Shown here in pieces: positions 5,228 through 6,223 of a DNA stretch of 6,223 bases. The notes under the pieces were generated by a model. It had not been told where the DNA came from, did not search any database, and saw nothing but the letters and a program-made list of their open reading frames with translations. The stretch is from an uncultured Prevotella sp. (GTDB lineage Bacteria > Bacteroidota > Bacteroidia > Bacteroidales > Bacteroidaceae), in contig CAJOHP010000158.1 of the NCBI GenBank assembly GCA_905234355.1, positions 1 to 6,223 on the forward strand. The letters run 5' to 3'. Within the stretch, counting starts at the first letter, position 1. Each line of letters opens with the position of its first letter. The position numbers and the translations under genes were made by a program.

Positions 5228-6223
5228 CGCTGTTGTACTGCTTGAGGCCTTTGTCGAGGAAGTCCAGATAGGCGGCGACGTCCTCATCGTAGGCACGGCT
5301 GCCGGTGAGGGGACGGCCCTCGGCGTCGAGCAGCACGTAGAACGGCTGTGCGTTGGCACCGAACTTATGGCTCTGCAGATAGCTCCACTTGGCGCCCACG
5401 GTGCGCAGCGTCTTCTCGTTGCCCTGCTCGTCCTTGACTATCATGGGCTCGGCCAGCGGCGTCTTGTCGTCGACGAAGAGCGAGATGAGCACATAGTCCT
5501 TCGTCAGCTTGTCGGCCACACGCGGGTCAGTCCACACGGCGGCCTCCATCTTGCGGCAGTTCACGCAGCCGAAGCCAGTGAAGTCTACGAAGACGGGCTT
5601 GCCCTCGGCGCGTGCGGCGGCCATGCCGGCGTCGTAGTCGGTGAAGCGGGCCTCGACCGTGTGGCTGTTCAGGTTGAAGTCTTGCGTGTTCATCGGCGGT
5701 GCGAAGGCGCTCACGGCCTTGCAGGGGGCACCCCACAGTCCGGGCACCATATAGACGGCGAAGGCCAGCGAGCAGAGTCCGCCCATGATGCAGACCACGG
5801 GCATGGGCCGGTGCAGGTCGCCGCCGGCCTCGTCGCTCTGGAACTTCAGCCAGCCGCACAGGTAGGCACCCAGCAGGGCGAAGATGACAATCCACAGCGA
5901 GAGAAACACCTCGCGGTCGAGCAGATGCCAGCTGTAGGCCAGGTCGGCCACCGAGAAGAACTTCAGCGCGAAGGCCAGCTCGACGAATCCTAAGACCACC
6001 TTCAGCGTGTTCATCCACGACCCCGATTTGGGTGCTTGTTTCAGCCACGAGGGGAACATGGCAAAGAGGGTGAAAGGCAGTGCCAGAGCCACGGCGAAGC
6101 CCAGCATGCCGAGTGCCGGTGCGAGCCAGTTGCCGCTCGTGGTGGTCTCGACGAGCAGCAGGCCCACGATGGGCGCCGTGCACGAGAAGGACACGAGCAC
6201 CAGGGTGAACGCCATGAGAAAGA
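5217..6223 (-). CDS. DsbD-like thiol:disulfide interchange protein, 5' end outside the window
   Basis: The C-terminal part, 334 residues, is visible; the frame is open through the right edge, so the Met at 6215 is internal. The visible portion begins with the membrane domain: about five hydrophobic segments, the first containing SFSCTAPIVG, whose Cys corresponds to the second redox Cys of the DsbD membrane domain. A stretch near 'MVPGLWGAP' ends the membrane part. A periplasmic thioredoxin-like domain follows, VFVDFTGFGCVNCRKMEAAVW, with the CXXC motif CVNC encoded at 5556-5567, then PFYVLLDAEGRPL, which contains the cis-Pro-like region. In this family electrons pass from cytosolic thioredoxin through the membrane cysteines to the outer thioredoxin domain and on to periplasmic or cytochrome c maturation proteins. 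The first redox Cys and any N-terminal domain lie beyond the window. The stop TAG (5217-5219) lies within the 3' end of dgt on the opposite strand. Confidence 0.92.
   Translation of the reverse strand, partial: FLMAFTLVLVSFSCTAPIVGLLLVETTTSGNWLAPALGMLGFAVALALPFTLFAMFPSWLKQAPKSGSWMNTLKVVLGFVELAFALKFFSVADLAYSWHLLDREVFLSLWIVIFALLGAYLCGWLKFQSDEAGGDLHRPMPVVCIMGGLCSLAFAVYMVPGLWGAPCKAVSAFAPPMNTQDFNLNSHTVEARFTDYDAGMAAARAEGKPVFVDFTGFGCVNCRKMEAAVWTDPRVADKLTKDYVLISLFVDDKTPLAEPMIVKDEQGNEKTLRTVGAKWSYLQSHKFGANAQPFYVLLDAEGRPLTGSRAYDEDVAAYLDFLDKGLKQYNSATR

Noticed and set aside
5175..5993. Plus-strand ORF (272 codons) antisense to the DsbD-like gene
   Set aside because: Shadow frame; the opposite strand has the CVNC thioredoxin motif and membrane segments.

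Overview
The window looks like chromosomal DNA of a GC-rich member of the Bacteroidota, most likely Bacteroidales and probably Prevotella-like. Evidence: Bacteroidota-type promoter elements (TAnnTTTG, with a TTG/TTTG about 19-20 nt upstream) stand before three transcription units; a fourth, before dgt, has only the -7 element. Shine-Dalgarno-like sites are largely absent. The GdhA, dGTPase, DsbD-like and RlpA-like proteins have the character seen in that group. The species assignment is inference; no rRNA or other phylogenetic marker is present.

Layout: (1) 1-555 (+), the 3' part of an M20-family metallopeptidase/deacylase gene of the ArgE/DapE type. (2) 556-683, a promoter-bearing intergenic region. 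(3) 684-1539 (+), a glycine-zipper lipoprotein with a C-terminal Ig/CARDB-like domain, split by an apparent one-base frameshift near 1062-1064. (4) 1490-2131 (-), a secreted RlpA-like double-psi beta-barrel protein, overlapping the lipoprotein tail by 50 bp in antisense. Its 5' end lies in an odd structure: a long imperfect inverted repeat around a 120-bp segment, followed by five perfect copies of a 7-bp repeat that abut the gdhA stop codon. (5) 2161-3501 (-), gdhA, glutamate dehydrogenase, with a good promoter. (6) 3502-3889, an AT-rich regulatory region holding a strong hairpin, a 30-codon ORF with its own promoter (-), and the divergent dgt promoter (+). (7) 3890-5227 (+), dgt, a dNTP triphosphohydrolase. 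(8) 5217 to beyond the window end (-), the membrane and thioredoxin parts of a DsbD-like thiol:disulfide interchange protein, overlapping dgt by 11 bp tail to tail.

The genes are mostly housekeeping: amino-acid/ammonia metabolism (deacylase, GdhA), envelope maintenance (lipoprotein, RlpA-like, DsbD-like) and nucleotide pool control (dgt). They do not form one pathway. gdhA and rlpA are co-oriented, 29 bp apart, with no promoter or terminator seen between them, so they may be co-transcribed. I see no clear new defence or mobile system. The feature most worth a second look is the inverted repeat plus heptamer array at the 5' end of the rlpA-like gene. The 120-bp core is open in frame in either orientation, and its removal would leave a compact, ordinary signal peptide.
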